Both the position numbers and the translations under genes were made by a program. This document shows positions 1-6,320 of a DNA stretch of 23,401 bases, one piece after another (positions within the stretch are counted from its first letter, which is position 1; every line of letters starts with the position of its first letter). The notes under the pieces are model-generated. The model saw nothing but the letters and a program-made list of their open reading frames with translations, made no database searches and was not told the DNA's origin. The stretch is from an uncultured Allomuricauda sp. (GTDB taxonomy: Bacteria; Bacteroidota; Bacteroidia; Flavobacteriales; Flavobacteriaceae): positions 1-23,401 of the forward strand of contig CALDPL010000266.1 of assembly GCA_937911965.1 (NCBI GenBank). Reading direction: 5' to 3'.

Positions 1-308
1 CGATGTACCACGGCTAGGGCCTGGTGCTCCTTCAGCTCCATTGCCTTTAAAAACCGCCGGCTCAATTCCCCGAGGTCCTCCTCCCTCATTTTTTGGCCAT
101 CGGATATGGTGGGACTCAATACGATACTGAGCATGTTCCGCTTGCAGAGATGGTTCTGGCTTTGGAAGATCCTGAACTCCTCGGCAATCTCCTGGGCAGT
201 CGCTCCCGCCAAATGTTGGCTGTGGACGATTTCCGCCTTCTTTTCCTTGTTCAATCCGTATGCCAGGGTGGCGGTCGTAGTGGTCACTGAGGTCCCCCGG
301 GCGATCAT
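1..308 (-). CDS. Relaxase / mobilisation nuclease, N-terminal part (runs off window)
   Basis: The reverse-strand reading begins MIARGTSVTTTTATLAYGLN and continues through a segment with VHSQHLAG, AQEIAEEF and LSPT. This is the typical N-terminus of Bacteroidetes MobB/BmgA-like relaxases, which nick the origin of transfer and lead a mobilisable element into a recipient. About 102 codons are visible; the catalytic histidine cluster and C-terminus lie outside the window. The start ATG (306-308) overlaps the TGA of the mobC-like gene (305-307) as ATGA, so the two are probably translationally coupled. The family is recognised from sequence pattern only. Confidence 0.8.
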   Translation of the reverse strand, partial: MIARGTSVTTTTATLAYGLNKEKKAEIVHSQHLAGATAQEIAEEFRIFQSQNHLCKRNMLSIVLSPTISDGQKMREEDLGELSRRFLKAMELKEHQALAVVH

Positions 309-721
309 GTTCCGAATTTTAAAAGATGGTTGCGAATTTCCCGGGCCATTTGTCTGGCCTCTTCGGCCAGTTGGGGATCTCCCCGGCTGAACCCTTCCCC
401 CATCCGGGCAAAATGCCCCTGGTAGGAAAGCAACATTCTATAGGCTTCCAATTGTCCCTCCCCGAGGCGTTCGACAATCTTTTTGCCGAAAATGGCCTTT
501 CGGCAATAATCGCTCATGCTGAGCCTGCACTTTTGCGCCAAGATCCGAAGCTGTTCCCTTTCCGTATCGGAGCACATGATATGCACGTCCACCTTGGCAC
601 GACTTCTTTTGGTTTGGGTCTTGGGTTTGCCCGTGGGGATTTCCTCGGATTGAATTCTTTTGGGTGAGAGGAATTCCCCTTCAAAGGGAAAATATCCCAA
701 TTTGTCCGCTGAACGTTCCAT
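305..721 (-). CDS. mobC: MobC-like plasmid mobilisation relaxosome protein
   Basis: This 138-residue protein has a basic N-terminal third (KPKTQTKRSRAK, about residues 32-43) followed by a ribbon-helix-helix-like segment (VDVHIMCSDTEREQLRILAQ, about 44-63). It then carries the MSDYCRKAIFGKK stretch found in MobC-type accessory proteins. Members bind the transfer origin and help the relaxase open DNA. It lies directly upstream of the relaxase with a 4-base stop/start overlap, the usual order of a Bacteroidetes mobilisation module. No integrase, coupling protein or mating-pore gene is visible here, which fits an element mobilised in trans; this is inference, because the module continues outside the window. 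Confidence 0.8.
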   Translation of the reverse strand: MERSADKLGYFPFEGEFLSPKRIQSEEIPTGKPKTQTKRSRAKVDVHIMCSDTEREQLRILAQKCRLSMSDYCRKAIFGKKIVERLGEGQLEAYRMLLSYQGHFARMGEGFSRGDPQLAEEARQMAREIRNHLLKFGT

Positions 722-943
722 AGGCTTTCAGTTTTGTGGAAGGGGTTCTGTATTCCCCCCGTTCCCGTTGATGAATATAAAAGGGCAATGTAAAGGGTTT
801 GGATTTAAAAAAGCATTGCATCCCTATCAATGCAATGGAAATAATTTGAATTTTTATGAAAAAACCAGTAGAATGTCCAATACAGGGCCGTCCTGCCCCT
901 GTCATTTGTATTGAGTACTTTTGCACTTTAATTCGGGGAAGAA
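722..943. other. Intergenic region upstream of mobC-like gene; candidate transfer-origin area
   Basis: This non-coding stretch lies between the mobilisation genes and the divergent dehydrogenase. It contains GCATTG (813-818) and CAATGC (828-833), a perfect 6-base inverted repeat with a 9-base spacer, next to AT-rich DNA. Transfer origins of mobilisable elements commonly sit directly upstream of mobC and contain inverted repeats, so this is the natural place to look. No nick-site consensus was recognised, and the repeat is short enough to occur by chance. Confidence 0.25.
916..923 (+). promoter_or_regulatory. Candidate -7 element for the 2-hydroxyacid dehydrogenase gene
   Basis: TACTTTTG matches the Bacteroidetes -7 consensus TAnnTTTG and lies 20 bases before the GTG start at 944. 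No good -33 TTTG was seen at normal spacing. Confidence 0.35.
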
Positions 944-1867
944 GTGAAATTTAAAAAATTGGTGGGCATTGAACCCCTGGATCTGATTCGATCCGCAGAA
1001 GAAGAACTCAAGGAATATGCAGAAGAGGTCGTCCTGTTCCGGGATATCCCCAAGGATGCCGATGAGATCGCCGAAAGGATATCGGATGCGGATGCGGTAC
1101 TGTTGAGCTATACCTCCACCTTGGATGCAAAGGCCTTGGACAAATGCCCCAATGTGGTTTATATCGGCATGTGCTGTTCCCTGTATTCCCCTGAAACCGC
1201 AAATGTGGACATTCACTATTGCAACGAAAGGGGCATTCGGGTGACGGGCATCCGGGACTATGGTGATGAGGGGGTGGTGGAATACGTGGTACGTGAATTG
1301 GTGAGTTGCCTCCACGGTTTTGGCAGCTTGCCCAATGGGAAGCCCGAAACGCCCTGGAATCCGCTTCCCAGGGAAATTACAGGGCTCAAGGTCGGAATCG
1401 TGGGCTTGGGCAAATCCGGGGGGATGATCGCCGATGCCCTGAAATTCTTTGGGGCACAAATATCGTATTTCGCCCGGAGTGAAAAACAAGATGCCAAGGC
1501 CAAGGGATATGAATTTTTGCCCCTGGAAGAGCTCTTGGAGCAAAATGAAGTGATCGTCTGCTGCCTCAACAAGAATACCGTGCTTTTGCACGAGGCGCAA
1601 TTCAAAAGACTTGGGGACCGTAAAATCCTTTTCAATACCGGGCTCTCCCCGGCCTGGGACATGGAACCCTTTAAAAAATGGCTGCAGGGACCCAATCGAT
1701 GCTATTGTGATACCGTGGGTGCCCTTGGAGACCAAGGGCTCGTCGTCCACCCCAATGTACGCTGCATGCAGGTTTCGGTGGGCCGCACCGAGCAGGCCTA
1801 TGTCCGACTCAGCGAAAAAGTCCTGGCCAATATCTCACAGTACAATGGGGGAAACGATGTTCCTTAG
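944..1867 (+). CDS. D-isomer-specific 2-hydroxyacid dehydrogenase family protein, atypical active site
   Basis: This 307-residue protein starts at GTG. The middle shows the nucleotide-binding glycine motif VGIVGLGKSGG (about 150-160) of the D-2-hydroxyacid dehydrogenase fold. Beta-2 ends YFARSE (175-180) instead of the acidic residue that selects NAD, which hints at NADPH use (inference). The usual catalytic triad is not evident. The position of NxxRG reads NTGLSP (231-236) without arginine, the Glu loop reads CDTVGALGD (255-263), and the usual PH motif near the end reads MQ (275-276). It may be a divergent reductase or a non-catalytic relative. Its last 33 bases overlap the convergent aspartate dehydrogenase gene. 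Confidence 0.75.
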   Translation: MKFKKLVGIEPLDLIRSAEEELKEYAEEVVLFRDIPKDADEIAERISDADAVLLSYTSTLDAKALDKCPNVVYIGMCCSLYSPETANVDIHYCNERGIRVTGIRDYGDEGVVEYVVRELVSCLHGFGSLPNGKPETPWNPLPREITGLKVGIVGLGKSGGMIADALKFFGAQISYFARSEKQDAKAKGYEFLPLEELLEQNEVIVCCLNKNTVLLHEAQFKRLGDRKILFNTGLSPAWDMEPFKKWLQGPNRCYCDTVGALGDQGLVVHPNVRCMQVSVGRTEQAYVRLSEKVLANISQYNGGNDVP

Positions 1868-2641
1868 GGTGTTGACCACGCTCCATCCCGCTATTTTGGA
1901 GGTTTTGCTATAGATGTCCACCACGGCATCCACCTCTTCGTTTTTGATCCTAATCCGATGTCTGTCCCCGATATAATCGGGCACGGAGGTCACCGACACC
2001 TTGGTCCTTTCCGGACCGACCGAGGCCAGGGCCGCTGCGACCGCCACGTTCACCTTGGTGGGAAACAATGCAATGGCCTCCTTGGCATTTCCTTGGAACA
2101 CCCGTTTGGTTTGGGTTTCCAATTCCGTTTCGTACACCGGGGAATCCCTCAGGGATCTGGGCCCTTTTTCCGTGTCAAAGGATACTTCGCAGTCTCCCAT
2201 AAGGGCGGCGGTTCCAAGCACATCAAAACCACCGATCGCCCCTGAGACCAAATGTACCCTGCTCCCATGGGCTTTGGCCGTACGTTGCACCTCTTCATAA
2301 AAATCCCCATCGGCCAAGGCCCCGATGGAAAGGGTCACCAGGGAGGACCCATTCTTCAGTGCGGGCAATGCAAGTTCCCGAAATGCCATGGGGGAAGCTG
2401 ATTCGACTATGTAGTCAGGCTTGAGTTCCAACAGCTTTGAAATGGAACCACAGGCCGTACAGGGGTATGAAGTTTCCGCACCATTGATCCGCTGAGCCAG
2501 CCTTTCGGCCTTTTCAAAGGTTTTGGAATAGGTGCCGATCAAGGCGTAATCTTCAAGGATTCCCCCCAATAGGGCGTCAACAACGATATCCGCAAGTTTT
2601 CCACAGCCCACAATGGCCAAACTTTTCTTTTCTGTTCCCAT
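1835..2641 (-). CDS. Aspartate dehydrogenase (NadX-like)
   Basis: This 268-residue protein has a Rossmann start AIVGCGKLADIV (9-20). It carries the family motifs SGAIGGFD (133-140) and NVAVAAALA (198-206), and a histidine in GDRHRIRI (H228) at the position of the proposed active-site histidine. These are marks of L-aspartate dehydrogenase, which interconverts L-aspartate and iminoaspartate/oxaloacetate with NAD(P) and can feed quinolinate and NAD synthesis. No nadA, nadB or nadC gene is nearby, so a role in NAD synthesis is not shown by context. The gene converges on the 2-hydroxyacid dehydrogenase and shares its 3' end over 33 bp. Confidence 0.75.
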   Translation of the reverse strand: MGTEKKSLAIVGCGKLADIVVDALLGGILEDYALIGTYSKTFEKAERLAQRINGAETSYPCTACGSISKLLELKPDYIVESASPMAFRELALPALKNGSSLVTLSIGALADGDFYEEVQRTAKAHGSRVHLVSGAIGGFDVLGTAALMGDCEVSFDTEKGPRSLRDSPVYETELETQTKRVFQGNAKEAIALFPTKVNVAVAAALASVGPERTKVSVTSVPDYIGDRHRIRIKNEEVDAVVDIYSKTSKIAGWSVVNTLRNIVSPIVL

Positions 2642-2745
2642 ATTTCACGATGATTTTTAACGACTCTCAACTTTTGGAATTCATCCCACAAATTCATTCG
2701 TACCGCGCCGATTGCACATGAAATCAGATGGGTTGTCCAAACCCG

Positions 2746-2753
2746 CAAAGATA
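2746..2753 (-). promoter_or_regulatory. Candidate -7 element for aspartate dehydrogenase
   Basis: On the minus strand TATCTTTG matches TAnnTTTG about 105 bases before the ATG at 2641. No convincing -33 was found, so the call is tentative. Confidence 0.3.
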
Positions 2754-2858
2754 CCATAAATTGATGGTCCTCCCTCGGGGGAAAGGTCAAGGACGGGCTG
2801 TCAGGCCATGGAGGGGACAATGATTGGCCCTGTTTCCCTTTTTAGGTTTCCCTTAAAA

Positions 2859-2906
2859 AAGAATTGATACTGTTCATGAAAATGGGATTGTCAGTCATCA
2901 ATTCTT
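2859..2906. repeat. 10-bp perfect inverted repeat
   Basis: AAGAATTGAT (2859-2868) and ATCAATTCTT (2897-2906) are exact reverse complements separated by 28 bases. The pairing extends inward by ACTG/CAGT with one bulged base. There is no following T tract, so it is not a standard terminator. It could be a recombination remnant or a binding site. Confidence 0.5.
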
Positions 2907-3154
2907 CCATGGACAATTCGGTGCATTTCCCAAGGTTATCGGGGAAAGTCCCAAGGCATTTGAAGGAAGATGGTTTTAAAATCTGAAAAATCATCCGTTT
3001 TTAAACTTTTCTCCAAGAATTGAGGGTAGACTCGCGGATTTGGATACAAAGAAATAAAAAATCCTTTCGGATAGCTGTAATTCTACTGGTTCACCCAACT
3101 TCCTTAAAATATGATATCTTAAGTGTTATGCGTATCTATTTTGAAAAAATAAAT

Positions 3155-3196
3155 TATATTTGTTCAATAATAATCTTTGTTCACGTAATCGTGAAC
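3155..3196 (+). promoter_or_regulatory. Promoter -7 element and palindromic operator of abiE pair
   Basis: TATATTTG (3155-3162) matches TAnnTTTG. Downstream lies a perfect 7-bp inverted repeat, GTTCACG (3179-3185), TAAT, CGTGAAC (3190-3196), ending 18 bases before the antitoxin ATG. AbiEi antitoxins are known to repress their own operon by binding inverted repeats, so this is a good autoregulatory operator candidate. The palindrome is seen directly; its function is inferred. Confidence 0.55.
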
Positions 3197-3214
3197 TGTA
3201 ATATTAAATGAATA

Positions 3215-4216
3215 ATGAATTCCTGGGAAATCATACAAACGGCCCTTGATAACATAAACAATACCGGAATCCTTCATGCCAAGTGGTTTGAAACCAATGA
3301 AAACAATGGTTTGGACGGTCAACTAGAGCTATCGTGGCAGGATTACCATATCAAATTCAATACAGTAATCAAAAGGGAACTCCGAAATGCACAGATACCC
3401 CAATTGGAAGATATGGCCAAAGCCAATCCCCCTTTTCTGATAATGGCCCAACGCATTTTTCCAAAAATCAAGGAAGCACTTAGGGATCACAAAATAGCTT
3501 ATATGGAAGCTAATGGAAGCCTCTATCTGAATCAAGCCAATCTCTTATTATGGATAGATGTAAACAATCCAATCCCAATCAAAAGTACAAAGACCAACAA
3601 GGCATTTACAAAAACTGGACTAAAAGTGGTATATCAGTTCCTTTTGGACCAAAATTGGGTTAATAAGCCTTATCGTGAAATAGCAGAATATATTGGTACA
3701 GGGACAGGTACCATTTCCAATGTATTCAAGGGACTGGAACAAGAAGGATTCTTAATCAAATTGACCAAAAATGAAAATCTTTTAGGGAATATTCAAAATC
3801 TTATGGAAAAATGGATTCAAGCCTATGAAAAGCAATTGAAACCAAATTTGTATATCGGTGAATTCCGCTTTTTGGACCCAGAGGATTTTTTTCAATGGCG
3901 GAATTTACAATTAAAGCCAGGTTGGACTTTTTGGGGAGGAGAACCTGCTGGAGACATCTACACCAACTTTTTACGGCCGGAAATACTAACCATATACTCC
4001 AAAGAACAACGAGCGGAACTTATGAGAAATTATCGTTTGATACCGGAGAAAAATGGTCCTATAAAAGTTTACGAAAAATTTTGGAATGAAGAAACCCCTG
4101 TCCCCAACACCGTACACCCCTTTCTCGCATATGCAGACTTAATCTCAAAAGGAGATCGCAGATGTAGAGATACCGCAAATAAAATATTCGATGAGTACTT
4201 ACAAAATCAAATTTGA
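3215..4216 (+). CDS. abiEi: Type IV toxin-antitoxin AbiEi-family antitoxin
   Basis: This 333-residue protein has a central winged-helix segment (about residues 135-185) with YREIAEYIGTGTGTISNVFK as the recognition region. The conserved C-terminal block contains WGGEPAGD, LRPEILTIYS and VHPFLAYADLI. These are features of Bacteroidetes proteins assigned to the AbiEi antitoxin family. The antitoxin counters the AbiEii nucleotidyltransferase without binding it and represses the operon. The palindrome at 3179-3196 is just upstream. The toxin frame begins inside its last codons (ATG 4191 versus stop 4214-4216), the normal overlapping arrangement. The start follows the palindromic leader; codons are AT-richer than in the flanking backbone genes. 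Confidence 0.8.
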   Translation: MNSWEIIQTALDNINNTGILHAKWFETNENNGLDGQLELSWQDYHIKFNTVIKRELRNAQIPQLEDMAKANPPFLIMAQRIFPKIKEALRDHKIAYMEANGSLYLNQANLLLWIDVNNPIPIKSTKTNKAFTKTGLKVVYQFLLDQNWVNKPYREIAEYIGTGTGTISNVFKGLEQEGFLIKLTKNENLLGNIQNLMEKWIQAYEKQLKPNLYIGEFRFLDPEDFFQWRNLQLKPGWTFWGGEPAGDIYTNFLRPEILTIYSKEQRAELMRNYRLIPEKNGPIKVYEKFWNEETPVPNTVHPFLAYADLISKGDRRCRDTANKIFDEYLQNQI

Positions 4217-4286
4217 ACAACTACGACAGCATCCCACGTTTTTAGAAATCCTAACTTCCTTGTAACGAGGGTTTAATGAACATGGG
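4191..4286 (+). pseudogene. Stop-interrupted 5' end of the abiEii reading frame
   Basis: From ATG 4191, inside the antitoxin's last codons, the frame reads MSTYKIKFEQLRQHPTFLEI and LTSL and then meets TAA at 4263-4265. The same frame continues RGFNEHGVDFFLIGA with no shift. The peptide before the stop looks like the normal N-terminal helix of this toxin family, so one nonsense change appears to have split the gene. A sequencing error at this base is the main alternative. Confidence 0.65.
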
Positions 4287-5045
4287 GTGGACTTTTTTCT
4301 GATTGGTGCAGTTGCCAGGGACCTTTGGATGAATGCAATCAATGGTATACCTCCAAATCGAATCACACGTGATATCGACTTTGCGGTGTTAGTCAAAGAC
4401 AACGGAACCTATGAAAGTTTGAAGCAATTCTTAATTAAAAATGAAGGTTTTCAACCCGTAAAGAACAACGCTTTTGTACTCTTGTGGAAAGGTCTAATAC
4501 AAATCGACCTCCTTCCATTTGGAAAAATTGTTGATGACGATTCAAAAGTCAGAATAGAAGGTATTGGTCTGACCGCTGTGAACATGCCAGGATTTATGGA
4601 AATCTATAGTGCGGGGCTGCCAGTCGTGGAATTGGAAGGCAAACATCAATTCAAATTTTGTACACTTCCTGGAATTGTGATTCTTAAATTGCTGGCATGG
4701 GAGGATCGACCAGAAATTCGAATGGATGATATCAAAGATATCGGCACCTTACTACAACACTTTTTTTCTATGTACTCGAATCGGATTTACGAACACCATT
4801 ATGATCTTTTCGGTGGTTTGGATACTGATTTGCCGGAAATTGCTGCCAGGGTAATGGGACGGGAGATGAATCAAATCACTAGAAGAAATTCAAAACTTCA
4901 CAACAGATTGACTAAACTGCTTCAGGAAAATACCCAAGATATGCGAACAAGCAAAATTGCCTTGTTGCTATCTCAATACTTCGATAATACAGTTGAAACC
5001 AATATAAAGTTACTGTTGGAAATGCTAGAAGGCCTTCAAGAATGA
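4287..5045 (+). CDS. abiEii: AbiEii-type nucleotidyltransferase toxin, N-terminally cut by a nonsense codon
   Basis: The nucleotidyltransferase core is present. Counting from GTG 4287, there is FLIGAVARD (4-12), where this family has a glycine-rich motif, TRDIDFAV with the DxD pair D29 and D31, and a third aspartate in IQIDLLPFG (D74). AbiEii/AbiGii toxins transfer nucleotides and inhibit growth, giving phage abortive infection. The natural start is almost certainly ATG 4191, but the TAA at 4263-4265 interrupts that frame. The only re-start keeping the core is GTG 4287 or a later codon, without a clear ribosome site. The toxin is therefore probably silent or weakly made, although all visible catalytic residues survive. 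Confidence 0.7.
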   Translation: MDFFLIGAVARDLWMNAINGIPPNRITRDIDFAVLVKDNGTYESLKQFLIKNEGFQPVKNNAFVLLWKGLIQIDLLPFGKIVDDDSKVRIEGIGLTAVNMPGFMEIYSAGLPVVELEGKHQFKFCTLPGIVILKLLAWEDRPEIRMDDIKDIGTLLQHFFSMYSNRIYEHHYDLFGGLDTDLPEIAARVMGREMNQITRRNSKLHNRLTKLLQENTQDMRTSKIALLLSQYFDNTVETNIKLLLEMLEGLQE

Positions 5046-5531
5046 ATTGAATGGAAAAAGAATATTTTTTGTTTAATTCCTTTGGAGAAAATTAAGTCCA
5101 TAGTAGTTGATTCCTTTGCCAAATCCTTTAAACCTTACTCCTTTATTTCTGGCTATCCTTATCCAACACCAATATATCTGATTCAAACACTTTCCGGGAG
5201 CCCATTATTGAAAAGGTCATGTGGATTTGCGTTTATCAACATCATGCAAAAATGGGTGCGAATCACTCCTTTTTCTTGGACAAATTGAGCCAGCCAGAAA
5301 TAAAAGTCGAAGGTTCCCGAAATGACCTTAAAAGCAGGCGTTAATGAACAATACATTTTTCTTAGGAAAGTAAAATCGAAGTGAAAGCCAAATTAACTTC
5401 TCCAAGGAATCTATGGACCAATAAAAACCACTTTGGATATTCCCCTTAATCCTAAGGGTGATTCAATATCTTTGTACCCAATCTTGGTTAAGATCGTTCC
5501 TTGGCCGATCCACCTATCTTTCCTTTGTATT
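5046..5531. other. Gene-free stretch after abiE genes
   Basis: No coding sequence with family-like features was found. The only open frames are short and lack recognisable motifs. A TATCTTTG at 5467-5474 fits the -7 consensus and lies 57 bases before the DUF2179 ATG. The left part is AT-rich like the abiE genes, so the right edge of the transferred patch is probably within this interval. Confidence 0.45.
5467..5474 (+). promoter_or_regulatory. Candidate -7 element for the DUF2179 gene
   Basis: TATCTTTG matches TAnnTTTG upstream of ATG 5532. No -33 element was recognised at normal distance. Confidence 0.3.
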
Positions 5532-6134
5532 ATGGAACAGTTTTTTTATGAGAATTTTGGAGTTTCCGAGAATGTATTGAATTACGTAATCATTCCATTG
5601 TTGATTTTCTTCGCACGGATCTGCGACGTTTCCCTCTCTACGATCCGGATCATTTTTGTGATGAGCGGAAAGCGGACCATCGCCCCCCTCTTGGGATTTT
5701 TTGAGGCTTTGATATGGCTCTTGGCCATCGGGCAGATCATTGGCAATATAGACAATGTGGCCTCCTACGTGGCCTATGCCAGTGGTTTTGCCATGGGAAC
5801 CTTCGTTGGCATGTACATCGAGGAGCGACTTGCCATAGGCCAGGTGGTCCTGCGTTTGATCACCAAGGAGCCGGTCCATGAACTGTTGGAATTTTTGAGG
5901 GAAAATGACTATCGTTACTCCATCCTGGATGCCCAAGGGAAAACCGGGAAGGTGAATGTGGTGTTCCTAGTGCTCAAAAGGGAAAATTTAAATCATCTGA
6001 CCGAGGGAATCAATTTGTACCATCCCAATGCATTCTATACCATAGAAGGTGTAAAAATGGTCAATGAGGCCGATGCTTCCGACAAAACCCCCAGGGGCAT
6101 CGGTTTTAGATGGCTGCAATTGAAACGAAAATAG
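5532..6134 (+). CDS. DUF2179 / UPF0316-type membrane protein
   Basis: This 200-residue protein has three hydrophobic N-terminal segments (about 13-28, 42-62 and 70-90). A soluble C-terminal domain of about 75 residues follows, beginning at LRLITKEPVHELLEFL. The signature RICDVSLSTIRIIFVMSGKR in the first loop and the later GMYIEERLAIG mark the DUF5698/DUF2179 architecture of UPF0316 proteins, whose biochemical role is unknown. I chose ATG 5532 (MEQFFYENFG) because the frame upstream of it has no family-like sequence. The gene stands alone and ends before a hairpin shared with the convergent peptidase gene. Confidence 0.8.
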   Translation: MEQFFYENFGVSENVLNYVIIPLLIFFARICDVSLSTIRIIFVMSGKRTIAPLLGFFEALIWLLAIGQIIGNIDNVASYVAYASGFAMGTFVGMYIEERLAIGQVVLRLITKEPVHELLEFLRENDYRYSILDAQGKTGKVNVVFLVLKRENLNHLTEGINLYHPNAFYTIEGVKMVNEADASDKTPRGIGFRWLQLKRK

Positions 6135-6250
6135 TTGGACCTGCCCTGTTGAATGGCAAAGCTCGTTCAGGGTTTATAGGTTTGGCGGTCAGGGACATTT
6201 GGTTCCATTATGAAAACAACTGATTTCTTCTACAATCAGGCTCAAATGAC

Positions 6251-6287
6251 AAAATCCCGGAAAAACTTGTTGCCTTTCCGGGATTTT
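6251..6287. terminator. Bidirectional intrinsic terminator
   Basis: A perfect 13-bp stem, AAAATCCCGGAAA (6251-6263) with TTTCCGGGATTTT (6275-6287), encloses an 11-base loop. The A and T ends allow termination in both directions, and it lies between two convergent stops (6134 and 6321). Confidence 0.85.
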
Positions 6288-6320
6288 ACATGATTGGGGC
6301 CGTTTGACCCAATTGTGCGT

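Larger units (their letters stand above)
2642..3154. other. Gene-free stretch between aspartate dehydrogenase and abiE genes
   Basis: No credible coding region was found on either strand. It holds the candidate aspartate dehydrogenase promoter and an inverted repeat at 2859-2906. Base composition turns markedly AT-rich towards the abiE genes, which fits the left boundary of a transferred segment lying somewhere here; no direct-repeat boundary was identified. Confidence 0.5.

Noticed and set aside
5082..5288. Short open frame after the AbiEii toxin gene
   Set aside because: TTG start, low-complexity AT-rich DNA, no recognisable motif or operon link.
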